From the NCBI RefSeq assembly GCF_002197645.1, contig NZ_CP021874.1, positions 1,364,001 through 1,428,000 on the forward strand: a stretch of DNA of 64,000 nt, written 5' to 3'. The notes under the pieces are model-generated. The model was not told the DNA's origin and did no database searches. It saw nothing but the letters and a program-made list of their open reading frames with translations. The translations under genes were made by a program, and so were the position numbers. This document shows positions 1-12,027 of the stretch, in pieces. Positions within the stretch are counted from its first letter, which is position 1, and each line of letters begins with the position of its first letter. Source of the stretch: Enterococcus wangshanyuanii (lineage in GTDB: Bacteria; Bacillota; Bacilli; Lactobacillales; Enterococcaceae).

Positions 1-64
1 TTGTCAGTTTATCAAAGTTCAAATGAAACGGAAAGAACATTTATTTCTATTCTGCAGAAAAAGA

Positions 65-100
65 GCCTGAACTAAAACGAAGATCCGTTTTGATTCAGGC
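65..100 (-). terminator. Intrinsic terminator after the DUF975 gene
   Basis: A long stem-loop (GCCTGAA...TTCAGGC with an inner AAAACG/CGTTTT stem) lies just past the stop codon of the minus-strand gene at 122. On that strand it is followed by TCTTTTTCTG. It closes the DUF975 transcript. Confidence 0.75.
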
Positions 101-121
101 CCTGATACTCTTTTACATTTT

Positions 122-832
122 CTAACTAACTACTTGTTTTGGTAAGTTTTCATAGAAAGCTGCTTTCGTAGCTGTTATATAAGGAGTTAACCATAAGTAG
201 CCAATTCCAGCTGTAAGAATTGCTAAAATATGCCAACCAATGAAACTTAAATCCAATAGGAATAATTGACCTTTATAGCCATTCATTAGCTGACGGCTCC
301 GCGTGATGCAGTTTAAAAAGCCAGGACGCTCTCCTGTTTCTTCATAGACATCATAATAAACAAAATAGGCCTGTGAATAAGCATAGCCTTTGATGATCCC
401 TGGTATAACCAATAATAGCGACCATAAGAAAATGAAAATCGTCATTAATAGATACACACAGATCACGCCTAAAATCACTGGACCGGAAAATCCGCGAAAG
501 GCATCAGAAAATGGACGGATTTCTTGTCTTTTTCCTCGTAACAAATCAAGATATGTCCATGAAATCCCTGCACTAAATAATGCAGCAATCAGCCCTCCGA
601 CTAATCCGCCGCCACCGCCGCCGCTCGAATTCCCATCATAGCTTGCGGTACTGCTCATTACATCTGGATTGTTTTGAACAAATAGAAATACTGGTAATAC
701 AAGTAAGATAAACAAAATAAGACCGATTGCAATTGAAATCAAAGTAGGGACCAATGACATCAAAACACTATCCTTCCAGCGTCCACGAAGAACTGCTTTT
801 GCTTCTGTTTTTAATTCAGCTCTTGTTTTCAT
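122..832 (-). CDS. DUF975 family integral membrane protein
   Basis: A 236-residue membrane protein. The N-terminus (MKTRAELKTEAKAVLRGRW) followed by a hydrophobic segment near residues 24-50 is the hallmark of the DUF975 family. Further hydrophobic segments lie near 75-95, 115-145 and 185-220. A Gly/Ser-rich stretch (residues 67-77) sits in the first loop. An AAAGGAG box precedes the ATG, which supports this start. The family has no established function. The gene is separated from eno by a strong terminator and ends at its own terminator, so it looks monocistronic. Confidence 0.8.
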   Translation of the reverse strand: MKTRAELKTEAKAVLRGRWKDSVLMSLVPTLISIAIGLILFILLVLPVFLFVQNNPDVMSSTASYDGNSSGGGGGGLVGGLIAALFSAGISWTYLDLLRGKRQEIRPFSDAFRGFSGPVILGVICVYLLMTIFIFLWSLLLVIPGIIKGYAYSQAYFVYYDVYEETGERPGFLNCITRSRQLMNGYKGQLFLLDLSFIGWHILAILTAGIGYLWLTPYITATKAAFYENLPKQVVS

Positions 833-912
833 AAAACTTCACTCCTTTCTTTCATTAATACAATTAGTATAACAAATATTTAGATTTTACAAAAAATATA
901 CGCATTCTTTTT

Positions 913-966
913 TCAAAAAAAAAAACACTACCTTCTCTATGAAACTATAGAAAAGATAGTGTTTTT
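913..966 (-). terminator. Strong intrinsic terminator of the glycolytic operon
   Basis: Inverted repeat AACACTA...TAGTGTT with additional pairing toward the loop, followed on the minus strand by 11 consecutive T. It lies between the eno stop codon and the DUF975 promoter region, so it ends the cggR-gap-pgk-tpiA-eno transcript. Confidence 0.85.
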
Positions 967-1023
967 GATTAGCGATTTTTCTTCTACTTATACGATCATC
1001 TAAGAATCTTTACTAAAGATCTC

Positions 1024-2352
<1,329 letters not shown>

Positions 2353-2481
2353 CTAAGGGGATTCGAGCTCCCTTAATTATGATTGTAGTGAATAATCTTA
2401 GGCTATGCAAACATTTTTTGCATATTTCATAAATTATTCGATGATTCTTCGATTTATTGCGTATATTGTTATAAGCAGTGT

Positions 2482-3237
2482 TTATTTAACTGCATCCAAC
2501 AAAGCTAAGAATGAGTCAGCTTCCAAGCTAGCTCCGCCGACTAAAGCACCGTCAACGTTTTCTTTTGCCATATACTCAGCAATGTTTTCTGGTTTTACAG
2601 AACCGCCGTATTGGATACGAACTGCTTCTGATACTTCTTTGCCGTATAATTTTTCGACCGTTGAACGAACAACGCCGCAAATTTCGTCTGCAATGTTAGC
2701 ATCCGCAGATTTACCAGTACCGATTGCCCAGATTGGTTCATAAGCAATGACCATAGATGATACTTGATCGTTTGTTAAGCCAACTAAGCCATTAGTGATT
2801 TGTCCTTCGATCCATTCAGCTGTTTTGCCAGCTTCATAGGTTTCTAAAGATTCACCACAACAGAAGATCGGTGTCATGTTATTCGCAAAGATTGCTTTGG
2901 CTTTTTTGTTGATGTCTTCATCTGTTTCGTGGAAATACTCACGACGTTCAGAGTGACCAATGATCACATATTGAACACCTAGATCTGCAATTGCAGCTGG
3001 AGAATTTTCACCAGTGAACGCGCCAGCATTTTCCCAATAGCAGTTTTGTGCAGATAATTGCACTTGTGAATCTTTAAGATTCCATGCTAATGGAGCCAAG
3101 AACAATGCTGGAGATCCAATGACTGAATCGACAACATCACTTGATGGAACAGCATTTTTTACTGCTTCAGCAAAGCTTTGTGCTTCTGCTAAAGTTTTAT
3201 TCATTTTCCAGTTACCAGCGATAATTGGTTTACGCAT
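2482..3237 (-). CDS. tpiA: Triosephosphate isomerase
   Basis: Interconverts dihydroxyacetone phosphate and glyceraldehyde-3-phosphate. The 251-residue chain keeps the catalytic residues: Lys11 in AGNWKMN, His95 in IGHSERR and Glu167 in [10 protein letters not shown]. The C-terminal phosphate-binding stretch (YGGSV and GALVGGASL) is present. An AAGGAAG box precedes the ATG. It lies between pgk and eno on the same strand, with gaps of 99 and 159 bp and no obvious terminator in them, consistent with one operon. Confidence 0.98.
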   Translation of the reverse strand: MRKPIIAGNWKMNKTLAEAQSFAEAVKNAVPSSDVVDSVIGSPALFLAPLAWNLKDSQVQLSAQNCYWENAGAFTGENSPAAIADLGVQYVIIGHSERREYFHETDEDINKKAKAIFANNMTPIFCCGESLETYEAGKTAEWIEGQITNGLVGLTNDQVSSMVIAYEPIWAIGTGKSADANIADEICGVVRSTVEKLYGKEVSEAVRIQYGGSVKPENIAEYMAKENVDGALVGGASLEADSFLALLDAVK

Positions 3238-3336
3238 GAAAAAACACTTCCTTTAATTTTATGATGTGGATTGTTAAACGGTGTTCAGCAAGTTCAATCC
3301 AATGACTCAAGCTTAAACGCCTTTTTTACGATCTCT

Positions 3337-4527
3337 TTACTTATCGTTGATCGCTGCTAATCCAGGTAATTCTTTACCTTCTAATAATTCTAAGCTTGCG
3401 CCGCCACCTGTTGAGATGTGCGTGAATTTATCAGCAAAGCCTAATTGAATTGCTGCAGCGGCAGAGTCTCCTCCACCAATGATCGTTGTTGCATCAGCTA
3501 AATTAGCGATTGCTTCACAAACACCGATTGTTCCTTTAGCGAAATTGCTCATTTCGAATACGCCCATAGGACCATTCCAAACAACTGTTTTCGCGCCTTC
3601 TAAAGCTTGAGCGAATAAAGCAATTGTTTCAGGACCAATGTCAAGACCCATTTGGCCTTCAGGAACATCACCAGTATGTTCTTCTGTTGGTACATCATTT
3701 GAGAATTCTGCTGCTGTGATCGAATCGATTGGCAAGATTAGTTTATCTCCAGCTTTTTCGATCAATTCTTTCGCTAATTCAACTTTATCTTCTTCTACTA
3801 AAGAGTTCCCAATGTTCATTCCTTTTGCTTTGTAGAATGTATAAGTCATTCCGCCACCAATAAGGATCTTGTCTGCTTTAGAGATCAAGTTTTCGATCAC
3901 ACCGATTTTGTCAGAAACTTTCGCTCCGCCCAAGATAGCAACAAATGGACGTTTTGGTGCAGTCACTGCTTCACCAACGAACTTGATTTCTTTTTCCATT
4001 AAGAAGCCTGCAACTGTTGGGATACCAGTTGATGCAATACCCACATTAGAAGCGTGCGCACGGTGGGCTGTACCGAATGCATCGTTTACGAATACATCGC
4101 CTAAAGAAGCCCAATATTTACCCAATTCAGCATCATTGCCGCTTTCTTTTTTGCCGTCGATATCTTCAAAACGAGTGTTTTCAAAGACTAAAACGTCGCC
4201 GTCTTTCATATTGTTAACAGCCGTTTCTAATTCAGTACCACGAGTTTCAGGAACGAATGTTACTGGTTTGCCCAATAATTCGCTTAAACGTTCTGCTACT
4301 GGTTTTAGTGATTTGCCAGCTTTATCTTCTTCTGTTTTTACACGACCTAAGTGAGAGAAAAGAATCGCTTTTCCGCCATTGTCGATAACATATTGAATTG
4401 TTGGTAAAGCTGCGACGATACGGTTATCATTAGTGATCACGCCATCTTTCAACGGTACATTAAAGTCAACACGGACAAGGACTTTTTTGTCTTTTAAATC
4501 AACATCTTTGATTGTTTTTTTAGCCAT
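3337..4527 (-). CDS. pgk: Phosphoglycerate kinase
   Basis: Transfers phosphate from 1,3-bisphosphoglycerate to ADP. It is 396 residues long, typical for bacteria. The N-terminal substrate motif [11 protein letters not shown], the SHLGR segment and the C-terminal nucleotide-site stretch [12 protein letters not shown] followed by [13 protein letters not shown] are intact. A GGAGTACTCC-type box precedes the ATG. It follows gap after 117 bp that hold a GC-rich stem-loop without a T-tract, which may modulate the mRNA rather than terminate it. Confidence 0.98.
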   Translation of the reverse strand: MAKKTIKDVDLKDKKVLVRVDFNVPLKDGVITNDNRIVAALPTIQYVIDNGGKAILFSHLGRVKTEEDKAGKSLKPVAERLSELLGKPVTFVPETRGTELETAVNNMKDGDVLVFENTRFEDIDGKKESGNDAELGKYWASLGDVFVNDAFGTAHRAHASNVGIASTGIPTVAGFLMEKEIKFVGEAVTAPKRPFVAILGGAKVSDKIGVIENLISKADKILIGGGMTYTFYKAKGMNIGNSLVEEDKVELAKELIEKAGDKLILPIDSITAAEFSNDVPTEEHTGDVPEGQMGLDIGPETIALFAQALEGAKTVVWNGPMGVFEMSNFAKGTIGVCEAIANLADATTIIGGGDSAAAAIQLGFADKFTHISTGGGASLELLEGKELPGLAAINDK

Positions 4528-4570
4528 TATGGAGTACTCCTGTCTATAAAATTTTTAAACGAAACAATAT

Positions 4571-4599
4571 AAGCGGAGAAGCGCGTTGCTTCCCCGCTT
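4571..4599 (-). other. Intercistronic GC-rich stem-loop between gap and pgk
   Basis: Twelve-base arms (AAGCGGAGAAGC and GCTTCCCCGCTT on the plus strand) pair with a single mismatch around a GCGTT loop. No T-run follows on the minus strand, so it is unlikely to be a full terminator. In related operons such structures help differential stability of gap mRNA; that role here is inference. Confidence 0.6.
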
Positions 4600-4644
4600 A
4601 TTATTTCACAGTTCTTTAAATTTCACTAATAATAAGTATGAATC

Positions 4645-5646
4645 TTATAAGTTAGCGAAGTACTCTAAAGTACGAACTAATTGTGCAGTATAAGACATTT
4701 CGTTGTCATACCAAGCAACAGTTTTCACTAATTGTTTGTCGCCAACTGTCATTACTTTTGTTTGTGTAGCATCGAATAATGAACCGAAAGTCATACCTAC
4801 GATATCAGAAGATACGATTTGGTCTTCGTTGTATCCGTAAGATTCGTTAGCTGCTTTAGCCATAACTTCATTTACTTCTTCAACAGTTACGTTTTTGTCA
4901 AGAACTGTTACTAATTCAGTTAATGAACCAGTTGCTACAGGAACACGTTGAGCAGCTCCGTCTAATTTACCGTTTAATTCAGGGATAACTAGACCGATTG
5001 CTTTAGCAGCACCAGTTGTGTTAGGAACGATGTTTTCTGCTGCAGCACGTGCACGACGGAAGTCTCCACCTGGGTGAGGTCCATCAAGAGTCATTTGGTC
5101 ACCTGTGTAAGCGTGGATCGTAGTCATAAGACCTTCAACAACACCAAAGTTGTCTTGTAAAGCTTTCGCCATAGGAGCTAAACAGTTAGTTGTACATGAA
5201 GCACCTGAGATAACTGTTTCTTTACCTGTTAAGATATCATGGTTAGTGTTGTAAACGATTGTTGGTACGTCATTTCCACCAGGAGCAGAGATAACAACAC
5301 GTTTAGCACCAGCTTTTAAGTGTAATTCAGCTTTTTCTTTTGAAGTGAAGAATCCTGTACATTCAAGAACGATGTCTACGCCTAATTCGCCCCATGGTAA
5401 TTCTTCTGGGTTACGGTTAGCAAGAACTTTAACTTCTTTACCGTTTACGTTGAAAGAACCTTCGTGAACTTCAACAGTTCCGTTGAAACGTCCTTGAGTT
5501 GTGTCATATTTTAACAAGTGAGCCAACATTTTAGCATCTGTTAAGTCGTTGATTGCTACTACTTCGATTCCTGCTACATCTTGGATACGACGGAATGCTA
5601 AGCGTCCGATACGTCCAAATCCATTAATACCTACTTTAACTGTCAT
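4645..5646 (-). CDS. gap: Type I glyceraldehyde-3-phosphate dehydrogenase (NAD-dependent, glycolytic)
   Basis: Oxidises glyceraldehyde-3-phosphate to 1,3-bisphosphoglycerate. The reading frame is open further upstream, but the ATG of [15 protein letters not shown] has a GGAGG box eight bases before it, giving 333 residues. The nucleotide-binding GxGxxG (residues 8-13), Asp34 in VAINDLTD (typical of NAD rather than NADP use), catalytic Cys151 in [12 protein letters not shown] and His178 in TTIHAYT are visible. It lies 40 bp downstream of cggR and is the first structural gene of the cluster. Confidence 0.97.
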   Translation of the reverse strand: MTVKVGINGFGRIGRLAFRRIQDVAGIEVVAINDLTDAKMLAHLLKYDTTQGRFNGTVEVHEGSFNVNGKEVKVLANRNPEELPWGELGVDIVLECTGFFTSKEKAELHLKAGAKRVVISAPGGNDVPTIVYNTNHDILTGKETVISGASCTTNCLAPMAKALQDNFGVVEGLMTTIHAYTGDQMTLDGPHPGGDFRRARAAAENIVPNTTGAAKAIGLVIPELNGKLDGAAQRVPVATGSLTELVTVLDKNVTVEEVNEVMAKAANESYGYNEDQIVSSDIVGMTFGSLFDATQTKVMTVGDKQLVKTVAWYDNEMSYTAQLVRTLEYFANL

Positions 5647-5686
5647 TAAAGATTTCCTCCTTATGAAAATCAAAAATTTTTTTATT

Positions 5687-6724
5687 TTAAAGGGTTGCCC
5701 CTTTTAAAATCTCATTTGCAGCGGCTTCATCTGTGATGAGCCACGTTTGTTTTGGTGCATTTTTCATATAAGCGCGAATGGCTTTGGCTTTTGTTTTGCC
5801 ACCTGCGATCGCCACGACATGTTGAATTTTTTGAAGATCTTTCAATTGAAGTCCGATACGAGGAATCTTATAAACGACTTCCCCTTCTTCATCAAAGAAA
5901 TAACCAAAAGATTCTGCTACCGCATTATTTTGCTTTAACATGACCATTTCATCATCTGACATTTTACGTCTAGCCGCCATATGCAGCGCACGACCAATAC
6001 TATGCACAACACAGTTGCTCTGTTCGATCAATGTCAATACTTCTTGAATCGATGGTTCTTGTAATAACGACTTATATGTTTCTGGACTTAATTGTTCTGG
6101 GACATACAACGCCCGGTGATGTCCACCGGTTTTGTTCGCCATGACTGCACTGACCGAATTGGCTTGAACACTCATTGCTTCACCGATACCACCTCTAGCT
6201 GGAACAAATAAATTGTGACGTTTCTCTGTTTCCAAAGAGCCCATATGTTCAGCAGTTAAAGCCATTGTTGTTCCGCCCATGACTGCAATCGTGTTATTGC
6301 CGTCAGGTAAAAGTAAATCCAGCGTATCCGTTAAAATATCACCAAATTCGTACAAGACTTTTTCTTGACTATCGCTATTGCCTGCAACAACTATACAGCG
6401 CTTGATGCCAAAATACTGACTGATTTCTTTTTCGATTTGATGCATGCCCAAAAGCTGATTCATCACGGTCTCTAAGCCTTGATATACACCTAAACCCTTT
6501 TCTGTTAGCGTCATTCCGCTTTTTGAAGTCTCAATCAGCTGCAGGTTTTTTAAGAAATCTGTCTCAGTTCTTAAGACTCTTTCTGTAATCCCCATACTTT
6601 CTGATAAACTTCTGCGTCCAATAGGCTGCATCCAGTATATATTACGAAGAATATGAAACCTTTCCTGCATTACATCGAGCAAATCTGGAGCAACAGCTTC
6701 AATCATTTTCAATTCATCCAGCAT
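5687..6724 (-). CDS. cggR: Central glycolytic genes regulator CggR (SorC/DeoR-type repressor)
   Basis: Represses the gap operon; in Bacillus subtilis fructose-1,6-bisphosphate relieves repression. An ATG 31 codons upstream is in frame but lacks a ribosome binding site. The ATG at 6724 has AAGGAG seven bases before it, giving 345 residues, close to the family length. Residues about 25-75 form a winged helix-turn-helix ([25 protein letters not shown]). The rest matches the SorC-type sugar-phosphate-binding domain, including [12 protein letters not shown] and the C-terminal [12 protein letters not shown] segment. Position directly before gap strongly supports the call. A sigma-A-like promoter and repeated operator-like motifs lie upstream. 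Confidence 0.93.
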   Translation of the reverse strand: MLDELKMIEAVAPDLLDVMQERFHILRNIYWMQPIGRRSLSESMGITERVLRTETDFLKNLQLIETSKSGMTLTEKGLGVYQGLETVMNQLLGMHQIEKEISQYFGIKRCIVVAGNSDSQEKVLYEFGDILTDTLDLLLPDGNNTIAVMGGTTMALTAEHMGSLETEKRHNLFVPARGGIGEAMSVQANSVSAVMANKTGGHHRALYVPEQLSPETYKSLLQEPSIQEVLTLIEQSNCVVHSIGRALHMAARRKMSDDEMVMLKQNNAVAESFGYFFDEEGEVVYKIPRIGLQLKDLQKIQHVVAIAGGKTKAKAIRAYMKNAPKQTWLITDEAAANEILKGATL

Positions 6725-6740
6725 GATGCGCTCCTTCGTT

Positions 6741-6850
6741 GGTCTAAAAACGTCCAAGTAAGACTTAAAACGACCTATGAACTTTAAAAAAATAGGATTG
6801 ATGTTCTTCTTTCTCATTGTTAAATTCTTTAACAGTCTTAAAAGCGTCCC
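6741..6850 (-). promoter_or_regulatory. Candidate CggR operator motifs in the cggR leader
   Basis: Three related elements occur in the leader on the minus strand: GGGACGCTTTTAAGAC (6850-6835), AGGTCGTTTTAAGTC (6776-6762) and TGGACGTTTTTAGACC (about 6756-6741). The last two are 20 bp apart. They resemble the GGGAC/TGTC half-sites of the B. subtilis CggR operator. Assignment is inference. Confidence 0.4.
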
Positions 6851-6866
6851 TCAATCTTACATACAT

Positions 6867-6895
6867 AGTTTAACAGTTTTCATTTATCTTTTCAA
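6867..6895 (-). promoter_or_regulatory. Promoter of the cggR-gap-pgk-tpiA-eno operon
   Basis: On the minus strand TTGAAA (6895-6890) and TAAACT (6872-6867) are separated by exactly 17 bp. They lie about 145 bp before the cggR start and just upstream of the operator-like motifs. Confidence 0.65.
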
Positions 6896-6971
6896 GAAAA
6901 AGCGATTATTTTTTTGAAATATTCACAAACTTCTTTTTTCGGTAAAAAGTGTTTTCTGATAGAAATAATAG

Positions 6972-7011
6972 AAAAAAAGAACCTACTCTCTAAAAAAGAA
7001 AATTAGGTTCT
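6972..7011 (-). terminator. Intrinsic terminator after the YitT-family gene
   Basis: Inverted repeat AGAACCTA...TAGGTTCT, followed on the minus strand by seven T. It lies just after the stop codon at 7024. Confidence 0.8.
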
Positions 7012-7023
7012 CCATTTTGAATT

Positions 7024-7899
7024 TTACAAATCCTCTTCATAAAATCGCCCAAGGATTTTGACATTATCCGAAATACTCACAAAAGCAGAGGGGTCCGAGT
7101 CTTTCATCGCCGCTTCCAATGCCGGCAGTTCAAATCGTGTGACAACTGTTAAAAGGAGTGTTTGTTTATCATGACGATACGCGCCTTCAGCTTCATGAAT
7201 GATCGTGATACCTCTTCTCATTTTTTGCTGGATGCCTTCGATCACTGCATCTGGATTTTTAGTGATGATCATGACCTGCATTTTCTTTTGCTTCGTATAG
7301 ACTGCATCTGTCACTTTACCACTGACAAAAATCGATAAGGCACTGTAAAACATATACTGCCAACCAAACAAATAGCCAGCGACGAAAATGATCAAGCCAT
7401 TGAAGTACATAGAAATCGAACCAACGGAACGGCCAGTTTTTTTGCGGATCGTAATGCTAAAGATGTCTAAACCACCGGAAGACAAGCCATTCTTCAATGC
7501 AAAACCAATGCCTGAACCCATCACAGCTCCACCAAAGATCGCACAAATGATCGGATCATTCGAAAGAACAGTCTGCGGAACGATTTGCATAAATATGGAA
7601 GTCAAAGTAACCGTCAAGACCGTAAAAATCGTAAACTTTTTGCCTATTTTGAGCCATGCTACAAAAAATAATGGGATATTCAATGCATACAGCGTAATTG
7701 AAACCGGAACATTAAATCCGATAACACGCGTCGATAGCGTGGTCAAAATTTGAGCTAAACCAGTAATACCGCTGGAATAAATATTGCCCGGCTGATAAAA
7801 GAAGTTCATCGCAACAGATGCTAAAATCGCATAAACGATCGATACGGACAATTTTGTTGTATAATCATGGACTGGCAAGCTTTCAAAAAATTTTTTCAT
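7024..7899 (-). CDS. YitT family membrane protein (DUF161 plus DUF2179)
   Basis: A 291-residue protein of the YitT/YczE-like family. About six hydrophobic segments fill residues 15-205, including the characteristic Gly-rich stretch GSGIGFALKNGLSSGGLDI. A soluble C-terminal DUF2179 domain (about 210-285) contains the RRGITIIHEAEGAY segment. Substrate and function are not established for the family. The ATG follows a GAGGCCC-type box; no neighbour is closely co-transcribed and a terminator follows directly. Confidence 0.85.
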   Translation of the reverse strand: MKKFFESLPVHDYTTKLSVSIVYAILASVAMNFFYQPGNIYSSGITGLAQILTTLSTRVIGFNVPVSITLYALNIPLFFVAWLKIGKKFTIFTVLTVTLTSIFMQIVPQTVLSNDPIICAIFGGAVMGSGIGFALKNGLSSGGLDIFSITIRKKTGRSVGSISMYFNGLIIFVAGYLFGWQYMFYSALSIFVSGKVTDAVYTKQKKMQVMIITKNPDAVIEGIQQKMRRGITIIHEAEGAYRHDKQTLLLTVVTRFELPALEAAMKDSDPSAFVSISDNVKILGRFYEEDL

Positions 7900-8007
7900 G
7901 AAAAGGGCCTCTCTTTTTCTGATTCGTTAGCTCTCATTATACGTGCTTTGCAATCAGAAAAAAAGCATAATTCTTCAAATGAAAGAAAAGAAATTTCTGT
8001 TTCCAAT

Positions 8008-8775
8008 TTAATTTACATTTAAGATAGACAACATTTCTGAGTAGCCTAAGCTTTTCGCATAGTCCTCTGCCGTACGCCCAGTATTGTCTCTCAATGTTTT
8101 ATCTGCTCCTGCTTCTACTAAAACTTGAACGATTTGTTGATACATTTCAGAACCATCTCTTAATGCAACAGCTTCAATCAACGCGGTGTAGCCATAATTG
8201 TTTTGATGGTCGATGTTTGATCGACCATCTTTCAATAGTAGCTTAACATTTTCCAGATGTCCTTTTTCTGCTGCTGGAATCAACGCGTTTCCGCCAAAAC
8301 GATTGACTTTTTGTTGATCAGGAGTTGCTTTTTCCAGCATGTAAGCCAAGATTTCAGTTTTCCCCTGAGCGCCTGCATAGAGATAAGGACTATCTGAAAT
8401 TTGATCTTGTTGATTGATATCAGCACCGGCATCGATCAGTTGTTTGGCGATCTCAACAAAATTTTGATGTGTCGCAATCAAAAGTGGGCTTTCTCCTTTT
8501 CCATTTACTTCGTTGATCATATAATCTGACGCAAGAATTTCTTGAACTGTTTTTGCATCATTATCGCTAACCGCTTGAAGCAATGTTCCTTGTGGAAATG
8601 TTTGTTTACTTGATTCAGCGGCTTCATTACTTGAAGGTTCTGTTATTTCTTTTTTTGACATGATCGTCGACTCCTCTTCTATTTTTTGTGGACTACTTAC
8701 TTTTTGCTGGCAACCAGAAAAAATAAGTAGTCCTAAACTGGTTGATATCAATAAAGCTACTCTTGTTCTTTCCAT
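8008..8775 (-). CDS. Ankyrin-repeat lipoprotein
   Basis: The ATG at 8775 has GGAGGAAAAAATC before it, giving 255 residues. The frame is open further upstream but without a plausible start. The N-terminus MERTRVALLISTSLGLLIFSGC is a lipoprotein signal: positive residues, a hydrophobic core and a lipobox-like FSGC with the lipid-modified Cys at about 22. A Ser/Glu-rich linker follows. From about residue 65 to the end there are roughly six ankyrin repeats (for example GESPLLIATHQNFVEIAKQLIDAGADIN). The protein should be tethered outside the membrane and bind another protein; no partner is evident nearby. It is downstream of aspS but separated by a terminator. Confidence 0.85.
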   Translation of the reverse strand: MERTRVALLISTSLGLLIFSGCQQKVSSPQKIEEESTIMSKKEITEPSSNEAAESSKQTFPQGTLLQAVSDNDAKTVQEILASDYMINEVNGKGESPLLIATHQNFVEIAKQLIDAGADINQQDQISDSPYLYAGAQGKTEILAYMLEKATPDQQKVNRFGGNALIPAAEKGHLENVKLLLKDGRSNIDHQNNYGYTALIEAVALRDGSEMYQQIVQVLVEAGADKTLRDNTGRTAEDYAKSLGYSEMLSILNVN

Positions 8776-8866
8776 GATTTTTTCCTCCTGCCAAATTATT
8801 GTACATTCAGTATAAAGGATAAATATAAACAAATTATAAACGGAGTCGATCCCGTTTAAAAAGAAA

Positions 8867-8916
8867 AAGAGCTGAACACGATTTCGGCTAGTTTTTGCCT
8901 GACTCATGTTCAACTC
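8867..8916 (-). terminator. Intrinsic terminator of hisS-aspS
   Basis: On the minus strand GAGTTGAACA pairs with TGTTCAGCTC (one G-U pair) and is followed by TTTTTC. It starts about ten bases past the aspS stop codon. Confidence 0.75.
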
Positions 8917-8925
8917 ATTTATTTT

Positions 8926-10695
8926 TTATTCGTCGATTGCTGTAACATCGATATTTAACTCAAATAACTGTAAAGGTGATACAACACTTGGTGCACTTGT
9001 CATTGGATCAGCTGCTTTTCCGTTTTTAGGGAATGCGATCACTTCACGAATGTTGTTTTCACCAGCTAAAAGCATGACTAAACGATCTAACCCTAAAGCG
9101 ATCCCGCCGTGTGGAGGGAACCCATAATCTAGCGCATCTAGTAAGAAACCAAATTGTTCTTGGGCTGATTCTTTCGTGAACCCAAGCGTTTCGAACATTT
9201 TTTCTTGCAGCTCACGTTTATGAATACGTAGAGAACCTCCACCTAGCTCGTAACCATTTAAAACAATATCATACGCTTCAGCGTACACTTTAGCTGGATC
9301 AGTTGAAAGTAATGCTACATCTGATTCTTTCGGCTGAGTGAATGGATGATGAGCAGACACATAGCGACCAGCTTCTTCATCATATTCAAATAATGGCCAG
9401 TCAACGACCCATAAAAAGTTGAATTTAGACTCGTCGATCAAGCCCAACTCTTTTCCTAAACGAGAACGAATCGCTCCAAGAGCAGCAGCGACAACTTCCG
9501 GCTTATCTGCACCAAACATTAATATGTCGCCAACCTCAGCATTTGTCGCTTTGATCAAGTCATCAGAAACATCTGTCAAGAATTTAGCAATCGGTCCTTT
9601 AAGTCCATCTTCTTCAACTTTCAGCCAAGCCAAGCCTTTCGCACCAAATTGACTTACATATGTTCCTAAGTTATCCATGTCTTTTCTGGAATATTTATCT
9701 GCAGCCCCTTTGGCATTCAGTGCTTTGACTTGTCCGCCATTTTCCAAAGCCATTTGGAACACTTTAAAATCAACATCTTTCACGACATCTGCAATGTCGA
9801 TCAATTCCATGTCAAAACGGGTATCTGGTTTATCGCTGCCGTAGCGCGCCATTGCTTCATCATAGCTGATACGCGGGAATGGTAACGTCACTTCGATTCC
9901 TTTTGTTTCACGCATGACTTTTGCCAGCATTTCTTCCGTCATCGTTTGGATCTCTTCTGGTGTCAAGAACGTTGTTTCAATATCCACTTGGGTAAATTCA
10001 GGCTGACGGTCACCACGTAAGTCTTCATCACGGAAGCAACGAACGATTTGATAATAGCGGTCAAAACCAGCATTCATCAATAATTGTTTGAAGATTTGTG
10101 GTGATTGTGGTAACGCATAGAAATGACCTGCATGAACACGAGAAGGAACTAAATAGTCACGAGCGCCTTCTGGTGTTGATTTACCTAGGTAAGGTGTTTC
10201 GATATCCATAAAATCAGTATCATCTAAATAGTGACGAATCGTTTTAGTGACTTGATGACGTAATTTTAAATTCGCAGTCATTTGTGGACGACGCAAATCT
10301 AAATAACGATATTTCAAACGTAGTTCGTCTCCAACATTATTTTCATCTTCGATCAAAAATGGAGGTGTTTTTGCTGTATTTAAAATCGTGATATCTGTTG
10401 CCATGATTTCAAATTCGCCTGTTTTCATTTTCGGATTGATCGCTTCTTTATCTCGATAAGTTAATTCTCCAGTAATTTCAATCACATATTCGCTACGACA
10501 TTTATCCGCTTTTTCCCACGCTTCTTTTGAATGGGCTGGATTGAAAACAACTTGTGCAATGCCTTCACGGTCACGTAGGTCGATAAAGATAACTCCACCT
10601 AAATCGCGGCGTTTTTGCACCCAGCCTTTTAATGTGATGATCTGTCCTACTAAATCTGCGGAAACTTCTCCGCAATATACTGTTCTTTTTGTCAT
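8926..10695 (-). CDS. aspS: Aspartyl-tRNA synthetase
   Basis: Charges tRNA-Asp in the cytoplasm. At 589 residues it is the long bacterial type. An OB-fold anticodon-binding domain (about 1-110, with [27 protein letters not shown]) is followed by the class II catalytic core: [21 protein letters not shown], motif 2 around [16 protein letters not shown], and motif 3 ending [15 protein letters not shown]. The bacterial GAD insertion lies near 285-420. The gene starts 30 bp after hisS with a GAGGAGC box and shares the hisS T-box leader. Confidence 0.98.
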   Translation of the reverse strand: MTKRTVYCGEVSADLVGQIITLKGWVQKRRDLGGVIFIDLRDREGIAQVVFNPAHSKEAWEKADKCRSEYVIEITGELTYRDKEAINPKMKTGEFEIMATDITILNTAKTPPFLIEDENNVGDELRLKYRYLDLRRPQMTANLKLRHQVTKTIRHYLDDTDFMDIETPYLGKSTPEGARDYLVPSRVHAGHFYALPQSPQIFKQLLMNAGFDRYYQIVRCFRDEDLRGDRQPEFTQVDIETTFLTPEEIQTMTEEMLAKVMRETKGIEVTLPFPRISYDEAMARYGSDKPDTRFDMELIDIADVVKDVDFKVFQMALENGGQVKALNAKGAADKYSRKDMDNLGTYVSQFGAKGLAWLKVEEDGLKGPIAKFLTDVSDDLIKATNAEVGDILMFGADKPEVVAAALGAIRSRLGKELGLIDESKFNFLWVVDWPLFEYDEEAGRYVSAHHPFTQPKESDVALLSTDPAKVYAEAYDIVLNGYELGGGSLRIHKRELQEKMFETLGFTKESAQEQFGFLLDALDYGFPPHGGIALGLDRLVMLLAGENNIREVIAFPKNGKAADPMTSAPSVVSPLQLFELNIDVTAIDE

Positions 10696-10725
10696 TCGTT
10701 TTTGCTCCTCTTCATTTTTTACGCG

Positions 10726-12027
10726 TTATTCATCAAACGTTTTTGTTATCATTTCATCATAAACTTCATCAAATTTTTCATAAATATCTGATAACGAAAA
10801 TGCTTTTTCTTTACGGCTTTCCATTGATTTTACATTGACAACGCCTTCGGCTAATTCTGTTTCACCTAAAGTTAATGCTAGCTTAGCATTTAGCTTCGCT
10901 GCCGTTTTGAATTGTGCTTTTGCTTTACGATCCATAAAATCACGATCTGCTGAGAAACCAAAATTACGGACTGCCTGAACTAATTTCAGGGTTTCAACAT
11001 TCGTTTGTTCTCCAATGCCGACAACATAAGCGTCGATTTCATTGATTACAGGAACAACTACCTGCTCTGCTTCCATGGTGATCAATACACGTTCGATCCC
11101 TAAAGCAAAACCAAAACCTGGAGTTGCAGGTCCGCCTAGATCCTCTACTAATCCGTCATAACGTCCCCCTGCACAAATTGTCGATTGGGCACCCATTCCT
11201 GGTGCTTCACTCATGATTTCAAAAATCGTGTTTGTGTAATAATCAAGTCCCCGAACCATATTACTATCAACTTCAAAAGGAATATTCAATTCCGTTAACA
11301 TCGTTTTAACTGTTTCAAAATGTTGTTTAGACGATTCGCTTAAATAGTCTAAAATCGATGGCGCATCAGCAACGATCACTTTATCTTTCTTATCTTTACT
11401 ATCAAGGACACGTAACGGATTTTCATGAAGCCGGCGTTTTGAATCTTCACTCAGCTCTGTCGACTTAGGTTCTAAATAATCGATCAAGGCTTGACGGTAC
11501 GCTGCTCTGGTTTCTTTATCACCTAATGAATTGATCACTAATTTGATTTGCTGAATTCCCAATTGTTTGAAAAAGTCTAACGCCATCGCCATACTTTCTA
11601 CATCTACAGCTGGGTTCTCACTACCAAATGCTTCTGCTCCAATTTGGTGGAACTGTCTTAGACGCCCTGCCTGTGGACGTTCATAGCGAAACATCGGTCC
11701 CATATAATAGGTTTTGTATGGTTTAGAAAATTCTGGACCAAACAATTTGTTTTCCACGAATGATCGAACGATCGGTGCAGTTCCTTCCGGACGCAGTGTA
11801 ATATGTCGCTCTCCTTTATCGTAAAAATCATACATTTCCTTGGAAACAATATCTGTCGTATCTCCCACACTACGGGAAATCACTTCATAATGCTCGAAAA
11901 TCGGTGTACGAATTTCTTCATATTGATAGTCACGAAAAATCAAGCGAGCTGTTTCTTCAACGAACTGCCACTTCTCGGAAGTTCCTGGTAATAGATCATT
12001 CGTTCCTTTTGGTTTTTGATAACTCAT
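10726..12027 (-). CDS. hisS: Histidyl-tRNA synthetase
   Basis: Charges tRNA-His. The 433-residue chain has class II motifs: [16 protein letters not shown] at the N-terminus, motif 2 [23 protein letters not shown] near 115, the HisRS-specific [13 protein letters not shown] near 258, and a C-terminal anticodon-binding domain. A TTGGAGATGAAAGA box precedes the ATG. It is the first gene of hisS-aspS; an Asp-type T-box lies about 460 bp upstream. Confidence 0.98.
   Translation of the reverse strand: MSYQKPKGTNDLLPGTSEKWQFVEETARLIFRDYQYEEIRTPIFEHYEVISRSVGDTTDIVSKEMYDFYDKGERHITLRPEGTAPIVRSFVENKLFGPEFSKPYKTYYMGPMFRYERPQAGRLRQFHQIGAEAFGSENPAVDVESMAMALDFFKQLGIQQIKLVINSLGDKETRAAYRQALIDYLEPKSTELSEDSKRRLHENPLRVLDSKDKKDKVIVADAPSILDYLSESSKQHFETVKTMLTELNIPFEVDSNMVRGLDYYTNTIFEIMSEAPGMGAQSTICAGGRYDGLVEDLGGPATPGFGFALGIERVLITMEAEQVVVPVINEIDAYVVGIGEQTNVETLKLVQAVRNFGFSADRDFMDRKAKAQFKTAAKLNAKLALTLGETELAEGVVNVKSMESRKEKAFSLSDIYEKFDEVYDEMITKTFDE

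Noticed and set aside
3869..4354. 161-codon plus-strand frame opposite pgk
   Set aside because: It lies fully inside the well-supported pgk gene; long antisense frames are expected opposite biased codons. The same holds for frames opposite aspS, ulaD, cydD and cydA.
6724..6817. 31-residue N-terminal extension of CggR
   Set aside because: The upstream ATG lacks a ribosome binding site, and the extension would cover the operator-like leader; the ATG at 6724 has AAGGAG.
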